The notes under the pieces are model-generated. The model was given only the letters and a program-made list of their open reading frames with translations. It was not told the origin of the DNA and did not search any database. A DNA stretch of 7,503 nucleotides from NCBI GenBank assembly GCA_903903705.1, contig CAIUZU010000423.1, positions 1-7,503 of the forward strand, read 5' to 3'. The position numbers and the translations under genes are program-made. Of this stretch, positions 6,077 to 7,503 are shown one piece after another (the first letter of the stretch is position 1; each line of letters starts with the position of its first letter). Origin of the DNA: an uncultured Helicobacteraceae bacterium (GTDB lineage: Bacteria > Campylobacterota > Campylobacteria > Campylobacterales > Sulfurimonadaceae).

Positions 6077-6921
6077 TACTAGAACACGAAATTCCTAGCG
6101 GTTCAAAACTCTACTTTGGCAAAAGTGCGAAGATAAAAAGAGAGATAGAAAAAATTGCTAGCGATATTTTATACTCTAAGGGATTCGAGGAGATTGTTAC
6201 TCCTATATTTTCATATCATCAGCATAAAAGTATTGCGGATGAGAGAGAGTTGATAAAAGTAAATGATGAAAACAACAACTCTATATCCCTACGAGCCGAT
6301 TCAACAATAGATGTTGTTAGAATTATTGAAAAGAGACTTGGACGAAATACCGAACATAAAAAATGGTTTTATATTCAGCCGGTTTTTCGCTATCCCACAG
6401 ATGAGCAGTTTCAAATCGGCGTTGAATTTATGGATGAGAATAAATTATCATCGGTTTTAAATATTGCGATAGATATTTTTGATAAACTAGAGGTTGAGCC
6501 TCTTATACAGATTTCAAATATGATGATACCGAAGCTTTTGGTTGAAATGTTCGATGAACTGACTCTTGATGATTTTAGACATATAAATATAGAAAAATTT
6601 TTAAATCTAAAAGTTGATTGGTTAGAAAAGCTTGTTTATCTTCAGCATGCAGAGCAGGTAGATGAACTGCTTGAGATTGTTCCTTTTGAAATAAAAACAG
6701 AATTAACAAAGATGAAAAATTTATGCGGTGCGCTATCTTATAAAAAAAGTGTTTTAGCTCCGATGTATTATGCAAAAATGCTCTACTATGACGAACTATT
6801 TTTTAGGGTTATAGACAAAAATGAAGTTTATGCTCGTGGCGGAAGATATAAAAATTCAGAGCTTAGTTCTGTAGGTTTTGCGATTTACACAGATGTATTG
6901 ATAGAAACAAAAGCGAAGTAA
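6073..6921 (+). CDS. hisZ: HisZ-like ATP phosphoribosyltransferase regulatory subunit (short form)
   Basis: HisZ is a catalytically inactive paralogue of histidyl-tRNA synthetase that partners short-form HisG to make ATP phosphoribosyltransferase, the first and feedback-regulated step of histidine synthesis. The class II synthetase core is recognisable: IPSGSKLYFG (7-16) and the motif 1-like helix-strand ending GFEEIVTPIF (37-46); LRADSTIDVVRI (73-84), as in HisRS LRPDMT; motif 2-like FYIQPVFRYP (99-108) with Arg106, but the following loop is shortened and lacks the HisRS QxGRxRxF pattern; and motif 3-like ARGGRYKN (254-261) leading to VGFAI (267-271). At 282 residues it is shorter than typical HisZ (~390) and lacks any anticodon-binding domain. 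The ATG overlaps the aminotransferase TGA (ATGA) with only a weak ribosome binding site, so translation is probably coupled. purA follows after 12 nt. No hisG is in view, so the regulatory role is inferred. A divergent HisRS paralogue with another job is the alternative. Confidence 0.78.
   Translation: MILEHEIPSGSKLYFGKSAKIKREIEKIASDILYSKGFEEIVTPIFSYHQHKSIADERELIKVNDENNNSISLRADSTIDVVRIIEKRLGRNTEHKKWFYIQPVFRYPTDEQFQIGVEFMDENKLSSVLNIAIDIFDKLEVEPLIQISNMMIPKLLVEMFDELTLDDFRHINIEKFLNLKVDWLEKLVYLQHAEQVDELLEIVPFEIKTELTKMKNLCGALSYKKSVLAPMYYAKMLYYDELFFRVIDKNEVYARGGRYKNSELSSVGFAIYTDVLIETKAK

Positions 6922-7503
<582 letters not shown>

Overview
The window looks like ordinary chromosomal DNA from a Campylobacterota (Epsilonproteobacteria) bacterium, most likely close to Sulfurimonas. 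It is AT-rich and densely packed, start codons are preceded by AAGG/GAGG-type ribosome binding sites, and the best promoters carry a TATAAT -10 box with no clear -35. The ThrS and IF-3 sequences also read like that group. The taxonomic call comes from memory of family sequences, not from a search.

Layout. (1) Positions 1-1813 (+): the 3' part of thrS (threonyl-tRNA synthetase, 5' end outside the window), overlapping by 4 nt with infC (initiation factor IF-3), which starts at TTG. (2) Positions 1814-1899: a convergent gap with a perfect 12-bp hairpin. (3) Positions 1900-3216 (-): a major facilitator transporter with a small soluble C-terminal domain, resembling YajR. (4) Positions 3217-3324: a divergent control region with two palindromes, one of which places a TATAAT box on each strand. 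(5) Positions 3325-3912 (+): rdgB/HAM1-type house-cleaning nucleotide pyrophosphatase. (6) Positions 3913-4071: a convergent gap with a perfect 13-bp hairpin. (7) Positions 4072-4836 (-): uppP (bacA), undecaprenyl-diphosphate phosphatase. (8) Positions 4837-4960: a divergent promoter region. (9) Positions 4961-7503 (+): a likely three-gene operon of a class V aminotransferase, a short hisZ-like gene and the 5' part of purA (truncated by the window end).

The genes are core housekeeping functions: translation (thrS, infC), nucleotide pool sanitation and synthesis (rdgB, purA), cell-wall lipid carrier recycling (uppP) and amino-acid metabolism (aminotransferase, hisZ-like). hisZ and purA both touch purine and histidine metabolism, since ATP phosphoribosyltransferase consumes ATP and the histidine pathway returns AICAR to purine synthesis.

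I saw no mobile element, CRISPR array, tRNA, rRNA, defence system or novel multi-gene system. The points most worth a second look are the short HisZ, the two convergent-gap hairpins without U-tracts, the symmetric promoter palindrome at 3234-3253, the TTG-started infC overlapping thrS, and the apparent absence of rpmI-rplT after infC.
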